A DNA stretch of 64,000 bases, from positions 2,025,739-2,089,738 of the forward strand of contig ML976977.1 in NCBI GenBank assembly GCA_010015675.1, in the 5' to 3' direction. Of the stretch, positions 20,932 through 31,605 are shown piece by piece. Source of the DNA: Byssothecium circinans (Eukaryota; Ascomycota; Dothideomycetes; Pleosporales; Massarinaceae). The notes under the pieces were generated by a model. It worked only from the letters and a program-made list of their open reading frames with translations. It did no database searches and was not told where the DNA came from. Each line of letters begins with the position of its first letter. Within the stretch, counting starts at the first letter, position 1. The position numbers and the translations under genes are program-made.

Positions 20932-23900
20932 GACGGACTGACGCACTGGAATAAGGCAAGTCGTTTCGCCTAATCAGCAGCCACGTCTGCAATGGGGCAC
21001 TCCTGAGGGGACCTTCGGTTCGCGTGTCCCATCCTCCTCGACGAAAGAACGTGTGCTGCATAAGCGCCGATCGTTCTAAGATCAGTGGCTTACTCCTGTC
21101 GCGTGGTTGCCACGCCTCTTTTCCTGATTGGGACACTATCGCATTCTTCTTTGCGCGGCGGGCGTGGTCTGGCGACACGGCGGCAACACATTACGGAAAC
21201 CTCACCAACTGGCTGGCCTCGGGTCTTATTCCCCCGTCGGCGTGGCTTTGGGGCGATACGGCGGTAGCATTACGACATATCATTTTCGACTTTACTGTCT
21301 CTGCGCGTCCGCAGCTGGGTTTAATGACGCATGTGCTTTTTACAAGATACCTCTGTTTATTTTCTTGCTGTAATGTGGCATATCGATACTGGTAGCATGG
21401 GCAAGGGGGCTCAATTGGACGCAGCGACGGTCTTGTGTAGATTCTGATACCTAGATAGAACTAGAAGTAGCTAATGTATAATTCCGGAATCATCATATTC
21501 TTTGTAATAGACACTTCAACTCTATCCGGCAGTTTCTCCAGATGCATGCCGTCTTGCCATGTACAGTATGTCAGCCCGCCCCCGACCAAGTCAAGTCACA
21601 TCCTCGACCGACGGGCTCCACCATAAAACTATCAACTACGGTAATGATGATAATACTCCCCGCACACCGCAATTGCTTGTTACCTACAAAGGATACCACC
21701 GGTGGTAGACGACCGCACCACCTCCGCATAAGGGCCGATGGGAAAGGAAGTGAACCATGGTTCCGAAGGCAAAAAACCACAGTACTGTACAGCTACGGTG
21801 TGCTACCTCTGCGCGGAAAAAGAATCTCCACCCGTTTATTTAGCACTTGCAGTAGTGGCAGCGTAAGCGACCCATGGATGCAGATGAAGATTGTAGGGTA
21901 GGCGAGTGATAGACACTACAGTAGGCGAGATTTCTGCTTTGGGAAGGGAGCTGGGAGCTGTTATGTACCGTAGGTAGAGCTGTGGAGGCAATTGGGGTGG
22001 CGAAAGCGGGATCCCGTGTGCTTAAACCTTCCTGTCTTCCGTCCTCGCTCGCCACGGAACTGCTCCCCCATCGCGTGCGGCTTCTGCACTCGGCTGGAAG
22101 AGCTCCTTTTGACTATTTCTTTCTTTTTTTTTAACCTTTCTTTTATGTATGTCATTTTTTTTCTTCTCTCGCCACCACAAGAATGTGATTCTTACTCTTG
22201 CCAGCTGCAGCTTTTGTTATCTAGTTCAACGATTCGACAAGAGGGCCGGGTCTGCGAGCCGGATCTGGCGATGTGCGCCGCCGCTGTGGGCAATATTTCC
22301 CTCAAACTACAAGTAGATACTGACTGACTGACGCGGATGCGGATGCGGATGCGGATGCGGATGGGGTTGACGATCAGTTCAGATAGACTAATAATGTTAA
22401 GCCGACCCGACGCGAGACATTTTTAGAAGCAGAAGCAGAAAGCAGAAGCGCGCGCCGGGATGGTGGGATAGTTAGTTAGTTGAGCCAAGAAGTTGGGAAA
22501 GAAAAGATTGCCGATCTTTCATTTTTTTCGGTATAGGGCTCCGGAGGCTAACATCGAACATCATGCCACTTTGCGAGGGATCTGCGCGCGTGTTTGCTGC
22601 TTCGAGAGATGAGGTTGGATTGAAGGGTTGAGGGTTTTTTTCTTTCGATAGGGAAAGGATGGCTTGCGCCACGGCGGTAAATAATAATGGGGAGTTTTGA
22701 GGAGCGTGGGAAGGCGGCAGCGGCAGCGGCGGAGAATTTGTTTGTTGGGCGAGGGCTGGGGAGGGTTGTGGAGCCGAAGTACTGTATGTGGATGTGTGGG
22801 ATGGGGGATTTTACATAGTCGCGGTTCACCGGTCAACCGGTGCGAAGAGAGGGTTGCCCTGCGTCTGCAAATGCATCCGCGTGTGCTGGTGTTCTACTAC
22901 ATGCAGCTGTAGCAGCAGCAGTATCAAGAGGGCTATCAAGAGGGTGCGTATTTGTCGATGCTGAGAATTGCATTTCTACCAACGACTCCTAACTCAAGTT
23001 ACTAGAATAGTGTATAGGTATGCAGGACTCGCCTACTTGAGTCCTTCGCGGCTTTCGTATGCACCGACGACTGACAATCGAGACGTCTCGACGGTTGACG
23101 TTCTGAAACCATACATGGTCATTATTTCCCACATGGCTATCCACCGGCTCGCTTCAAGATGCGTTCTGCCAGCCTCGTGTTCGGATACGGAGATGGGCCT
23201 CTGGTCAACCGTACCAATGTCCCAATCGGGCTAGCAAGGAACAGCGAGGGTTGCTTCCGGAGCCCGTTGAGATCAGGTGCATTTAATCTCCGTGTGTGCA
23301 TGGACGCCAGTCTGCCAGACGAACTGTTGTTCTTCAAACTTCAAATTCTGTCGCGTCGCTGTCACTGTCCCAAAGAGGCAGGGCACGGACCATGCATGTG
23401 CCCTGGTCCCAGCTGGAAGCGGGCAGCCCGTGTCGGATGTGGGCTTTTATCACATTTATCACATGGCAATCTTACAAGATCACATGTCACGAGCGCGTTT
23501 CACAGACGGGCAGGCAGTCTTGAAATTAGAGGCGCTCTACGGGGAATATTAACGGTATTAACAATGGTTCTGGAAAGAGGCTCAACCGCACAGCGTCTCC
23601 GTACTCGTGGAGTGAATACGGCCCAGATTGGTGTCGACGGGCCGGGTAGATTTAGAGCGGGTCGACAATCTTGATCAGCGGGCTGGAGGGCTGGAGAAGA
23701 AGGCTCTGGACTGCATTCGACTGCATCGACTGCATCGAGGACGATGAGAAGGCCAGCGCCACGCGTTTCAGGTAGACTTGCCTCCCTCCACGCCGGGCCA
23801 AACAGGCAAAGCTCCAGCGCGCGGTGCGCACACGGAAATTTAAATGCTGACCGGAGGCGATCGTTCGCTGGAAACCGGGCCCTCGGTGATTGCGCAACCC

Positions 23901-25641
23901 CTCCTCCCCCTCACCCGCCGCGTCCACGTCACGGCCACCGCCTAGAACTCCAGAGCCCTACGTAACGCTCGTTCGGCGACAGATATCAGCCGCGTGAGAC
24001 GATACGAGACTGATGGCTGACAGGTCGATGACAAGGGAACGGCCAGCTTTGGTGTTTGTGTGTTTATGGCACGGGAGAGCGACGGGAGCGAATCTGCCTG
24101 TTCGGGAGCAGAGCAGCACAGGCAGAAGCACAGGCACAGGCACAGGCACACGCATACGGTGCCAAGTTACTCACAGAGCAGAGCTGAGAGCAGTGTGCGT
24201 GTAGGTGGCATGTGTGCCCTCTTCGACGCTTGTCGACAGTTTCGCCTTGATACACGGCGGCTCCACCAAGACGCAAACTTTCATCTCGCCTTGTCTGCTT
24301 CCGGCTACCACACATTCAACGTCTGACAGTAGCCGCGACCCTTCATTTCCCTGGAGCAGTCTGCAGTCTGCAGAAAAACATGGAAGGAAAAGGGCCGCCT
24401 GTGTCTGCGGCAGGGCGTTCATCTTGTTCATCTTGTTCACCTTGCCCACCTTGTTGAAGGCCTGTTCCACCTTGCAGACGGGCCAGGGCAGAGGAAATTC
24501 CCTCGCTTCCTCCCGAACGCTGTCCCTGCTTGGTGGTCGAGCCCTGCCTGTAGTTCCAACCGCTCGCCTCTCTACATGCAGTCGACGACAACGGCTTCTT
24601 CCACGATAGTCCATGAGGCTTGAGCACGTCTTCCATCTTGTAGGTGCCTCGAGGCACACGCACGCACAGCGCCGTGCATTCTGCCGCCGTGGTCCCGTCC
24701 ATGGCAGAGTGATTATTGACCGATGTATTGTGCGGCGGTGCTATTGTCGATATGATATGGTAGGCGATGACGCATGGGGTAACGATGGGCAGCATCCATC
24801 CTCCACGCTCAACTGCGAGGGCAATAACAATAGTGATGAGTATCTCCGCTCTTCCTGGGGCGCCCGGTAGGGAGACGCACGCATGTCAAAAGTAAACCAA
24901 AGTAGTCGTGCGCCGGTGCTAGCGCCCATGGAAGCCCGGACTGGGAAACCTACCCAGACTCAGGCACGTCAGACTGCAGAAGCTACAAGAAAGCACATCG
25001 GGCCAGCATCCCCATCTGCTGACGGCTCCTCTGGCTGCTCATGCATATCCCTGCTATGCCCTCCCCACTGCCGCCTGCTCGACGCCACGCACCTGTCCTG
25101 TCCTGTCTGTCTAGTCCAGTCCTGGCCGGTCGCGCGGCCTGCCGTTCCTTCGTACCGTAAGTGCCAGTGCCAGTCAGTGCCAGTGCCAGTGCTGTGCAGT
25201 GCCGTGCCTAAGTCGTGCCCTACCGACTGTAGTCTGCTCCGCCAGTTGGCCCAACTGGACACTGTAGCCGGCCACTCTTCCTTTCTCGTACAGTCGTTAC
25301 CACCTGCTCCGCCGGGCCTCTTACGCCTGCCCTGCCCTCTTCATACTCGTCGAATATTCGCCTCAGTCTAGAGAGCCAGCCACGTCCGGTCGAGATCGCC
25401 TTTACCCATCCCATTATCGACTCCTCCTCCCTCTCCGCCCTTTCTTTAACCGCGAATCAAAGTGGGCCTTGGGTACCTGGCAACCCGCTGTGACCGCCGA
25501 TCCCTGGAGATGCTGTTTGAATAAGTATGTATCTGAACCCGTCCCCTTCTGGAACCTCGACTTCCACAGTCTGCTGCACACCACTCGTTTCCATGTCGAC
25601 TTTTTGCCACACCATCCTCCACCCCGTCCGAACCATTCCCC
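20932..25641. other. 4.7-kb non-coding stretch with simple repeats
   Basis: No supportable gene on either strand. It holds several short tandem repeats: GCGGAT repeated about five times (22332-22364), AGAAGC-rich (about 22427-22450), CACAGG (24129-24151), TTCATCTTG (about 24417-24440) and GTGCCA (about 25161-25206). The CT-rich last kilobase is probably the long promoter and leader of the next gene. Open frames of 100-160 codons here overlap on opposite strands and look random. Confidence 0.5.
22332..22364. repeat. GCGGAT hexanucleotide microsatellite
   Basis: About five head-to-tail copies of GCGGAT in non-coding DNA. Confidence 0.8.
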
Positions 25642-27216
25642 ATGTTGCTCACACTCGCTAAACCTTACAAGTCGGAATTCGAATTCAACACTCATGATTC
25701 CTCTCCAACCTATTCTTCGACTGCGGCCGCTCGTTTCTCACCAAAGCTCTCCAACGGGTCCCTGCCCTCCCACCGAGCCAGCATCTCCTCCGGCATGGGC
25801 ACACCGCACCGGGGTCTCCCCCCACCCTCGGCCATGGTCTCTGACTCCGGACGTCCTCCACTGTCTTCATCAATGGGCGCTCTTCCAGCCGCACCCTCTC
25901 AATGGCAGGGTGCCGAGGACGGCATGAAGAACTGGCTGGCCGCCAAATCGGAAGAGGAGAAGCGCAAGCAAGAGGAGGAGAAGACGAGGCAAATTGGTCT
26001 GGAGATTGAGAAGCGCAAGATTGAGCTGGATATGATCAAGACCTCAATGGCCGGTGGCATTCCCCCACATCTCATTCCCATCATTTTCGCCGGTGTGGGA
26101 GGTGGACCGCTCGCGGCTGTGAGCGCTGAGATGCTTCGGGACTATCAAGCAGGCCTGCAGAACTCCCAACAGCAGCAAGCACATGCACACGCTCTGTCAC
26201 AGCTATCTCCAGAGCTTCGACGAGAGACGAGATTGATCGGCCTACCACCGCCCGGACCCTTCTCAGGTCAACCGCAGACACCGCAGTCAGGAGTGCCGCC
26301 AGCTTCGGTTTTATCGGGACAGACCCTTCCATCACAGAACCAACCGGCTGCGTTTGGCTCTTCGTACACGGGTGGAAATCTGTCCCCGCGGGCACGAGCT
26401 GCACAAGCGGCACAAGCAGGACACGTTGGTGCCCCCACCTCCGCTCCCCATCCCTCTCAATCGCAGCTTCCCCGGCTGACTACGAACGAGATCCACATCC
26501 AGCAGGCTCCTACGGCTCCCTCGGAATCACGGCTACAGAACACCCAAGGGCCACAGCAAGAGCAGGCCTCTCCGTCCATCTACTTTCACCATTGGGTGCC
26601 CCCTACATCGCAGCAGGAGAAGACATCGTCGAGCGCAAATCCGCCAGCGACCCCTTCAGGTAAATACAGACCCCCATCCTCGTTCCTTCCCCGTCAACGT
26701 GCGACCTCTCATGCGTCTGACCCAGACTACATCAGCTCCCCCAAGAAGCGGAAGGCCCAAGGCGGCCACCAGGCTCCTCCGCCTCCAACGTCAGCGCCTC
26801 AGTCATACACCTCGCCATCATTCTCGCACGTATCGACGTCGTCCGCATCCACTCCGGGCAGAAGAGGTCATGCCCGAGCCCGCTCCGACCTATCTTCACG
26901 CGGAGAGGGCCACGTGCCATCTATGAGCCGACGTACTACAGTGTCTAGTCAAACGCATGCGGATGCTGGAGCTCAGCAGAGAGATGCGCCGGACCCCCGT
27001 TTCCACCAACAGCAACGCAGAAGAGAGGAATCACATCAACCGCACGAGCATGCATATGCATCAATGGGACAACGATATGAGGGACGCGGTGAGCAACAAG
27101 GGCAAGCAACACCATCCATGGGATACCAGACGGATTCGCGACGCTCCTCTGGGCCACAGCAGCACCAAGACCGGGGAACAGCTCCATTTCCAAAGTGGGA
27201 ACCCGGAGATCAGTGA
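25642..27216 (+). CDS. Low-complexity coiled-coil protein of unknown function, 524 aa
   Basis: A single long open frame with strong protein-like bias. Residues about 90-135 form a Lys/Glu-rich coiled coil (EEEKRKQEEEKTRQIGLEIEK region), followed by a short conserved-looking hydrophobic piece (GGIPPHLIPIIFAGVGGG), then Gln/Pro/Ser-rich disorder. A short YFHHWVPP motif near 310-320 and a basic SPKKRK stretch near 358 (possible nuclear localisation signal) stand out. This layout recurs in conserved filamentous-fungal proteins of unknown function (possibly the DUF2722 type); I am not sure of that link. A nuclear regulatory role would be a guess from the basic patch and low complexity. The start could lie further upstream through an unseen intron. 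Confidence 0.7.
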   Translation: MLLTLAKPYKSEFEFNTHDSSPTYSSTAAARFSPKLSNGSLPSHRASISSGMGTPHRGLPPPSAMVSDSGRPPLSSSMGALPAAPSQWQGAEDGMKNWLAAKSEEEKRKQEEEKTRQIGLEIEKRKIELDMIKTSMAGGIPPHLIPIIFAGVGGGPLAAVSAEMLRDYQAGLQNSQQQQAHAHALSQLSPELRRETRLIGLPPPGPFSGQPQTPQSGVPPASVLSGQTLPSQNQPAAFGSSYTGGNLSPRARAAQAAQAGHVGAPTSAPHPSQSQLPRLTTNEIHIQQAPTAPSESRLQNTQGPQQEQASPSIYFHHWVPPTSQQEKTSSSANPPATPSGKYRPPSSFLPRQRATSHASDPDYISSPKKRKAQGGHQAPPPPTSAPQSYTSPSFSHVSTSSASTPGRRGHARARSDLSSRGEGHVPSMSRRTTVSSQTHADAGAQQRDAPDPRFHQQQRRREESHQPHEHAYASMGQRYEGRGEQQGQATPSMGYQTDSRRSSGPQQHQDRGTAPFPKWEPGDQ

Positions 27217-30189
27217 TTTCGGAAAGAGGTTTCAGCATTGCGACCGTATTTGGGGCCAGGATTCCTGCTTCAGGAGACCGCACAATTCAGCAACTCGGAA
27301 TCTCGGGCAGACGGAATGAAGAGTCGATTGTACGTTTCAAACCGCAGATGCCACTTTCGGGTAGTCACTCGCGTTCGTAATCCAGGCATTGAAGCGAAAT
27401 GAGCTCCATAACAACCAAATCTCTCATTTCGACTACGAAATCACATATCTTGCACGGACCAGGTAAATTTGGTTTCTAGACGAGTTCGAAGCCACTTCAA
27501 TCTTGGAAAATTATCATCGATGCAGATAATTGACGACTGCGAGACTGCCAATTCGGCTACTCATCTCCTCGTCAACCGAAGTTATTTCATCCATCGCGGC
27601 TGAAAGAGCAATTTCTGGTCTGTCTATTTTCGAACGTTGGCGCCCTCAACATTTGGCTCACGTGTCTACGGCCCTGCTGCATCCATGGTGTCTCCATTGG
27701 CTGGTATACATAGAAGTTGACTCTTCATGCCGCATGACGATGTCCTCGCCGCTGCCCAACCTCCTCACTTCCTTGTTCCGGTCAAGGTGGTCGCATGCAT
27801 CTTAGAGTGCTCTCGTCAGCGCGCCAGTCACCCCTGTCGATTCTGAAACGACTACGAGATGCAGCAACAGTGGATACGATGGTATACGCTCTTTGAGTTC
27901 TTCCGCGATGACGCTGTGAATATGGATGGCAATCGCACCCTGACCCATGGGGCATTTGATGGAAATGGATTACACCTCGTTGACATGGTCACCGCCAGCT
28001 TTAGGGACAACGGTGCACTACGCCGGTGCCCGCCTACTTCTCTCGTCACAGGATGCAGTACGCCTTGTCTGGTGAATAAGTTTCAAGGTCTCTTATCCCC
28101 AGTGAGCGCCATGGATGACAAGTCACTCCAATTTCGCACGAATTCGGTATTTGAAATGCGCCATCGCATGCCCAGTCACCTTCGGCACATGTGACGAGCA
28201 GAACTTGCTGACAACCACCATCCTCGGACGGGGCGCTCTCGCCTGATTCTTTGCGGTTTCAGCTCCGTTGCTTTGATAGGCACGCCTGCAATGTGAGATC
28301 TCTTCACCGCTGGTTCTGGTTCTGAGAGCCTCATCACTACCACCTCTACCTTCTCGTCTTTCGGCTCTTTTACTTTCACCGGATCGCTCAGACTGCAACT
28401 GCAGGCATTGTAGCAACAGGGCAGGCCCTACCCATCATTCCTTATGTCTCCTTTTTTCATACTTTTTCCATGTTTGTGTTGATCTTCGAGATCTATTCAT
28501 CGCCCGCGTTGGCTGTAAATTGTTTCATGTCATGTCATGTCATACCATATACCCTGTTTTTCACCGTCCGTCCATGTAGACTAAGACGTCTTTTCAAGAG
28601 GTGGATAGCATGTCATCGGCGTCATTCCTTTCTAAATCTTCAGGACAGCCTCCATGGCGCTAGGGATCTATCTTTCTTCCCGTGTGTATATTTAGGATCG
28701 GCGGTTTGGAGTTCAACAATAGAAGAACAGTCATTGGACTGTTAGGAGAGGCTCTTTGGGGTCGGATAGGGTTTGCATTTGGGCTACTCGACAGAGCGTT
28801 TAGGAACGGCCCCATGAATTCGGATCGGTTGGATCGGATCGTTTATAGCGCGTACATTTGGTACAGCATAGCAGCATAGTACCACAACGCAAACTCTCAA
28901 ATGCAGTTGCAGGCTGGGGATCGTCGGTTTCGGAACGGTACATCCTACTCCAACCAACCGATGGTCACCAACATGCACATTCGACTACTATCCTTACCAT
29001 CCCATCTTTCCTGCATCATCTGCCGTTCCTATCCTATCATCACCATTCCCCCCTCCACCCTCCCGACTGCAACAGATGCACGGCATATTCTTAGCTCAAC
29101 TCACATGTTCATCGCAGCAGGTCAGTTCATCATAGTGTTTCACATAGAGCGCGCAGGCGCCGCTGTCGAGGTGGCCGGAAGTGATTGGACTCGTGCGATA
29201 CGCGTGGCGCTCGCGGCATGCTGGATGGGGTATTTTTGTCTCGGGTGCGTGTGTAGGGTAGGATTGGGTGGGGATGCGGCTGCATGAGGCTGACGGCTGC
29301 TGCTGCGGCAACCCGGGCTACGAAAAGGTGATGGGATGGTTGGGGAAGGTGGGTGGAGCGACGGCGTTTGGGCCGGCCGGTCTACGGGATGGTGAGGGAG
29401 ATGCCAGTGGAGTGAAATGGAGGGAGGGTTGGGGGCCGATAGCGGGAGGGTTGTTTGGGTGGGGGTTGCGGTTTGAAGGAAGAGTGCATGTGACAGGTTG
29501 ATAGGTGACGGACTGGTGGGTTTGTAGTTTTACGGGTGGTGGCTGTTGTCGTGACTATTTTGATCACGAAGAAGAACTTGGACGTTCAATTTGGTATCTT
29601 TGAGCGCAGTTGTAGCTCTGTGGATGGCTTCATGGCAGGCAGGAACTGTGCTCAGCTTTCCCATGCTTTGTAGCATTACAAACGTTTGAAGAAAGGTTTC
29701 CAAAACACTCCCCCGAGGTCGTCTCCTCGGAATTACGAAGAAAACACACGCTCGATAGGAGTTTATTGTTTTCTCACAACCATCCCATCCAGCATCGACA
29801 ATTTCTCAATCAGACGCGTCCGCGCCACAAGTCCAAGCCACATTTCGTGCCCCGCCTCGCGCCTTCACGTTTTCCCAGGTTCCACCTACCCCGCCATCGC
29901 CATCGCCATCGCCATTGCCATCGCTTGCGGCAACTGCAGCCTAACCTGACGCCAAACCTGCTTCTTTCCTCTCACGCAAACTTCCACACCACACCACACT
30001 TCCTCACAACCCTTAAGCTGCCCAGCTGCCCGCCACCACAACATATACACCGCACACAGTCGCACCCCCGAAGAAGATTGCACAAACGTACACGCACGCG
30101 TGGAGTCGGGATAGCAGAGAGCAGATAGCAGCTACCCAAGCAAGAAGCGGAGCTTAATAGGCGGACAAGGACTGAACGGAACCGACACG
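27217..30189. other. 3-kb non-coding region
   Basis: No gene I can support. Two plus-strand open frames (27530-27805, 27859-28194) have no recognisable domain. Simple repeats include TGTCA near 28528-28548 and (CATCGC)n at about 29890-29930. The last few hundred bases lead into the NEDD8 gene. Confidence 0.45.
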
Positions 30190-30791
30190 ATGCAGATCAA
30201 GTACGTACACGTCATCTGGATAGCTTGAAAAGGAGCATAGAGATGCTAGAAGGAGAGGCGGGGGCGGGGGCGGGGGCGGGGGATGAGAAAGAAGGTGTGA
30301 GAAACTGCAAGCTAACGTGCGATAGAGTACGCACCCTCACCGGCAAGGAGATCGAGCTCGACATCGAAGCCGACTACAAGGTACGCGGTCTTCCTTCCCC
30401 AACTTTCCTGCCGCAGGAGCAGCAGCAGTACCCAAAGCATGTGTGGGGGGGAAAACCCAGGACAAACAACGGCGGCACTGCTGGAGATGCGCGCTTAGGG
30501 GACATTGAGATCACGAGAAGAGGGATCAGACTGACATGTCCCCAGGTTTCGAGGATAAAGGAGCGCGTCGAGGAGAAAGAAGGCATTCCACCCGCGCAGC
30601 AACGTCTCATCTACGGCGGGAAGCAGATGTGCGTCGCCTCTTCTCCTCTCCACTTTCTCCCTGCGATAACGTACGGTACCTGTGCTAACGCAAGGAAAAT
30701 TTACAGGGCCGACGAGAAAACGGCAGCAGACTACCAGCTCGAAGGCGGTGCCACGCTTCACTTGGTACTCGCTCTCCGTGGCGGCCTATAA
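30190..30791 (+). CDS. RUB1: NEDD8/RUB1 ubiquitin-like modifier, four exons
   Basis: Exons 30190-30200, 30326-30380, 30546-30628 and 30707-30791 encode 77 residues. The first exon is only 11 bp; introns are 125, 165 and 78 bp. The product is a single ubiquitin fold that begins [18 protein letters not shown] and ends LALRGG plus one extra Leu. Ala72 in place of ubiquitin's Arg72 is the diagnostic NEDD8 residue; the final Leu must be trimmed to expose Gly76. NEDD8 is attached to cullins and switches on SCF-type ligases. Splice sites were set by rebuilding the conserved fold and every junction is phase-consistent. Intron 1 carries a perfect G-run tract (separate entry). Confidence 0.95.
30260..30282 (+). 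repeat. Four-run guanine tract (G5C)3G5 in NEDD8 intron 1
   Basis: Four runs of five G separated by single C, on the transcribed gene's coding strand, 60 bp into intron 1. The pattern satisfies the standard G-quadruplex rule with 1-nt loops, in both DNA and the pre-mRNA. Confidence 0.85.
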
Positions 30792-31605
30792 TCTTGCCTT
30801 CGTTCTGCACCCCGCTCCTCCATCATCCCACGCCCATACATACCACCTGCAATTCGTTCATCAGATGCCTGCGCCTCTCCCACCCTCTCTTCATTCTTCA
30901 ACCGCGACCTTGACCTCTGCATTCTCCTCTCTCACCCCTTTTCTCCACGCAAACATACCTCGTTTGAAAGCGTTTGGGCTAACTCTTGTTGAGCGTCCGC
31001 CTCCAATGTATGCTCCAGAGGCCTGATGGTGGCGGGGTAACGGATTACAGGAGAGACTTTGGTCTTTGGCATATGGACGGGGGTGGGATGTCAAGGTACG
31101 GGTGGAGTGATGATTGGGCTCACTGGACGGCAAGTGGGATAGGTTGGGCGTGGTGTGGAGTGGTGTTGGTTTATTCGTATCACGTCAGTCATGCATGGTT
31201 TGCTAGCGATTAGTCAATGGACCCGTATCTGAATCACTGCGTGCTTCCGTCTTCTGCGCTTTTGAAGGGTTGTCATTATTTTTTTTCTCAAGCTATCAAA
31301 AGAAGGGGCTGCTGCTGCGTCTTGATCACACAGGTTCTTGTGCAAAAGTACGAAAGCTTCAGAAAACAAGTCATTTTTCGCAGCAACACTACGCTGTGCT
31401 ATGCAAGTAATTATCGTCCCAAGCATGTCATCCATCCATCCATCCACATCCACAATACCCACATCCAACGCTCAAGCGTGCGTATCAAACAACCAACAGT
31501 CCCAAACACCATAGTTACCAGCATTCATCCTCTCATCCATCATCATCCACCGAATCCACTCTCCCTCCCAACCCCCCTCCATCAAACTACATCCCCCCAC
31601 CCCGC
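30792..31605. other. Convergent intergenic region between NEDD8 and MCM4
   Basis: Both genes end here. A (CATC)n tract lies at about 31430-31452. A 293-codon plus-strand open frame (31217-32098) runs opposite MCM4 and is a shadow of it. Confidence 0.5.

Noticed and set aside
23159..24795. Several 130-170-codon open frames on both strands
   Set aside because: They overlap each other in conflicting frames, lack splice-supported extensions and contain simple repeats; no family recognised.
30260..30282. G-tract read as a Gly/Ala-rich coding stretch in a 188-codon open frame (30225-30791)
   Set aside because: That frame reads through the NEDD8 introns; conserved residues fix the exons and put the tract in intron 1.
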